Origin: Emergomyces orientalis
Lineage: Eukaryota; Ascomycota; Eurotiomycetes; Onygenales; Ajellomycetaceae
DNA: 64,000 nt
Reading direction: 5' to 3'
NCBI GenBank assembly: GCA_002110485.1
Contig: MOWL01000051.1
Location: forward strand, 186,001 to 250,000
Shown here: one piece after another, positions 61,744 to 64,000 of the stretch
How the letters are laid out: each line of letters starts with the position of its first letter
How positions within the stretch are numbered: the stretch's first letter is position 1
Notes under the pieces: model-generated
What the model was told of the DNA's origin: nothing
Database searches by the model: none
Seen by the model: only the letters and a program-made list of their open reading frames with translations
Translations under genes and position numbers: made by a program

Positions 61744-62097
61744 ACTCTGAAATACAGAGTTAATGACACTGTCTGACTGAATTTGAAGAATATGTCTACA
61801 CTTCAGTCTTCAAAGAAGCTGAATATTTGAAATAAAAAGTTCAAGATAATAGAGAGAATTGACTCTCATATCTATTAATTAAACATATCATCTCTATTAA
61901 TAAAACTAAAAGAAAAAACTCTCAAGTTTCTAAAAGCTCTCAGTCAAATTCTCCTGTTAAAAACAGAGTGAATACTGATTCAAAAACTCAGTAGAAAATT
62001 TAATTCAAATGAAAGCTGTTGAAATTGATAATAATCAATTCTCAATACTTACTAAGAATTAAACTATTTTAAAAATAGCTCTAGCACATCTCTTTTA

Positions 62098-64000
62098 ATG
62101 AAGGGCACAAAAAATCACAAAAAAAACAAGAAAAATAAAAAAAAACAAAAAGAACAAAATATCAGCATTAAATTCATGCAAAATAATGTTGATAAAAATG
62201 AAAATTGTATGTATTCCTGTCTTCAAATTGCATTTGAACAGGAAATAGACTTTGTTCTATTTCAAGAACCAAAAATTGATGCAGCACAGAAATATATAAT
62301 TTCACATTCTAGCTATTACTGTCTTCTACCTGAAAACAAAAACATTAAAGTCAGAGTTGCAATTTATGCAAGAAAGAAATCAAGATTTCAAATTAATTTG
62401 AGAAATGATTTAATCTCTGACTCTGATATTTTAATAGAAGATATTATAGATACATATAATGAATTTGAAACAATTCAAATTATAAATATATATAATGAAA
62501 AATCTCTTGAAGAAAACAACAATAACTGAACAATTAATAGAGGTTTTATGAATCAAACTTCTGCAAAAAACTCTATAATTGCAGGTGATTTCAATGCTCA
62601 TCATATTTTATGGAATTCTGAATGCAGACAATCAATAAAAGCAAAGGAACTTGTTGAATACTTTCTAGTTAATAAACTTCATATAATTAATGAAACTGAT
62701 AGACAAACTTTCTTTAGAAATAATATACAGAATCATTCAATAATTGATTTAACATTAATATCAAACAATTTAATGAAAAACAAACTATTTGAATGATATA
62801 TTAATGAAAAAGAAACATCAGGTTCATATCATGAGCTTATTCAATTTAATATTATATTAGATAGAGAGAATATGATTGAAAATCCTCTACTATCTAATCA
62901 ATATAACTTTGAAAAAGCAGATTGGAATGAAGTTGAGAAAAAAATTGAGATATTAAAAGAGAAAAAGAAAAATGAACTGATTTGAAATAAAGATCAGGAA
63001 ATTACAGATCAAATACTTGAAGAAAAAACAGAAATAATTACAAATATAATTCTAGAAAGTATTAATGATAATATTCCAAAAAAAGTTCTATCAGAGTACT
63101 CTAAACCATGGTGGAATAAAGAAATATCAGAGAAAAGAAAAAATTTAGCAATTTACAGAGAAAAATGAAAAAAAGATATCATTACTCATGAAGAATACAA
63201 AGAAATGAGAAATGAATACTTCACTACTATAAAAACAGCTAAAACTTCATGCTGGAATACTTTTCTTGAAAATGCAAAAGAAAAAGAGATTTTTAAAGCA
63301 TTTAATTATACAAAATCAAGAAAAGTAGCTAAATTACCTATTTTAGAATATAACTATCAGAATAGAGAGATTAAAGCTCATTCCTTTGAAGAAAAATGCC
63401 AGGCATTGTTAAGAATGTTATTTCAAAAACCACCAGTATCTCAAAATGAAAACTCTATGTCAATAGATGATTATACTGAAAATGTAGAGAAAAGATGGAT
63501 ATGGCCAGATCTATCAGAAGATGAATTATAAACAGCAATTTTTGAAAGCTCAAAGAAAACTGCTGCAGGCCCTGACTCAATAAATCATTTAATAATACAA
63601 AAATTATATCCTAAGTTAAAAGGAGAAATATTTGAATTACTTTTCAATTTATTGAAAAAAGGATATCATCCCAAGATATGAAGAAAAGCCACTGGAATAG
63701 TACTTGTAAAACCAAATAGAAAAAGCACTATTCCAAAATCCTATAGAATTATATCATTGTTAAATTGCTTGGGAAAAGTCTTAGAAAAAATAATAGCTAC
63801 TAGATTATCATATCTAAGTACTATCTCTGACTCTGATCTATTATTTTATGATCAAATAGGGGGTAGAAAGCAAAACTCAGCAATAGATGCAGTTTTTTCT
63901 CTAACTCATGATATAGAATTAGCTAGAAATGAAAAACTAGTTTCAACTGCTGCTTTTATTGATATAAAAGAGGCATTTGATCATGTTTCAAAAGAGCATT
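62098..64000 (+). mobile_element. Decayed LINE (endonuclease and start of reverse transcriptase), runs off the window
   Basis: The frame shows endonuclease motifs FMQNNVDKNEN, FVLFQEPKID and IIAGDFNAHHILWNSE. A linker follows (SKPWWNKEISEKR), then reverse transcriptase (KKTAAGPDSINHLIIQKLYP, SYRIISLLNCLGKVLEKII, AAFIDIKEAFDHVSKEH) to the window end. It is interrupted by five TGA (four or five at plausible Trp positions such as HPKI-stop-RKATG) and one TAA near 63529. It is extremely AT-rich, with no CpG that I can find from 62161 to 62800. The right boundary lies outside the window. Confidence 0.85.

Larger units (their letters stand above)
59960..62090 (+). mobile_element. Decayed Ty3/Gypsy element (integrase to C-terminus), split by a SINE-like insertion
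   Basis: Left part, to 60683: integrase core traces ITDYLSKSMIIELC, DTETLADVFINCFYRKYG, AIVSDHETQFVETL, FTVYHSEIDEFTE and NDRDSVITDISSFFLLYKYN. The right part from 61744 resumes in the expected order, YRVNDTV-stop-LNLKNM and SSKKLNI-stop-NKKFK, the stretch that follows integrase in Gypsy polyproteins (V-x-D-x-V-W-L). Stops are mostly TGA at Trp positions. Upstream gag, protease and RT parts were not found. Confidence 0.75.

Noticed and set aside
52990..64000. TGA read as Trp (mitochondrial-type code), which would open several long frames
   Set aside because: TGG is also used for Trp in the same frames, TAA stops occur too, and the neighbouring genes use the standard code. Mutation of TGG and CGA explains the TGA codons better.
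1..64000. CRISPR arrays, bacterial operons, or a secondary-metabolite gene cluster
   Set aside because: The DNA is eukaryotic; no spaced direct-repeat array and no polyketide, peptide-synthetase or terpene enzymes were seen.

Overview
The window looks like nuclear DNA of a filamentous ascomycete (Pezizomycotina), most likely Eurotiales (the Aspergillus/Penicillium group). Supporting signs are genes cut by 45-80 bp GT-AG introns and lineage-typical families: DUF3435 recombinase, FunK1 kinase, DUF7924, 2EXR/F-box-like, BCS1-like AAA ATPases and a NACHT-WD40 NLR. It holds Ty1/Copia and Ty3/Gypsy LTR elements and Tad-like LINEs. Species assignment is inference.

Layout. 0-10 kb: a DUF3435 tyrosine recombinase (the Starship 'captain' family) with two nonsense codons, a convergent FunK1 kinase, a FunK1 5' relic, a four-exon orphan gene and a second, 5'-truncated DUF3435 copy; the two copies form direct repeats around the FunK1 block. 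10-26 kb: orphan genes with clear TATA boxes (RING protein at 12.3 kb, acidic protein at 13.2-14.2 kb, small protein at 15.4 kb, three-part gene at 22.2-23.1 kb), a minisatellite, gene-fragment mosaics, a MADS-like ORF, a PAS protein and a complete BCS1-like ATPase. 26.4-32.2 kb: a small divergent FKBP gene, then an intact Copia retrotransposon with identical 102-bp LTRs and a 5-bp target duplication. 33-46 kb: hypothetical genes, a DUF7924 pseudogene, a second BCS1 fragment fused to a kinase fragment, a foldback element, a 2EXR gene, a C2H2 gene, a convergent nuclease-like/kinase-like pair, and an NLR cut at its 5' side by a MITE and carrying eleven nearly identical 126-bp WD40 repeats. 47-52.4 kb: GC-rich, with a RING-family relic, a Myb/SANT gene and the housekeeping gene pho88. 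52.8-64 kb: an AT-rich graveyard with a LINE relic, a dynamin-like pseudogene, a Gypsy relic split by a tRNA-headed SINE-like insertion, and a second LINE running off the end.

The main themes are: (1) repeated local duplication and truncation of the same few families (DUF3435, FunK1, BCS1, RING orphan, 22-kb orphan); (2) several proteins with PD-(D/E)XK-like motifs next to or fused with kinase-like domains, and an NLR, which are typical of conflict or self/non-self loci; (3) a mutational signature in the last 11 kb that removes CpG and CpC/GpG but spares CpA. In that tract the stops inside old reading frames are mostly TGA at Trp or Arg positions, unlike Neurospora-type RIP. Coordinates of exons and pseudogenes were worked out by eye and need transcript support.
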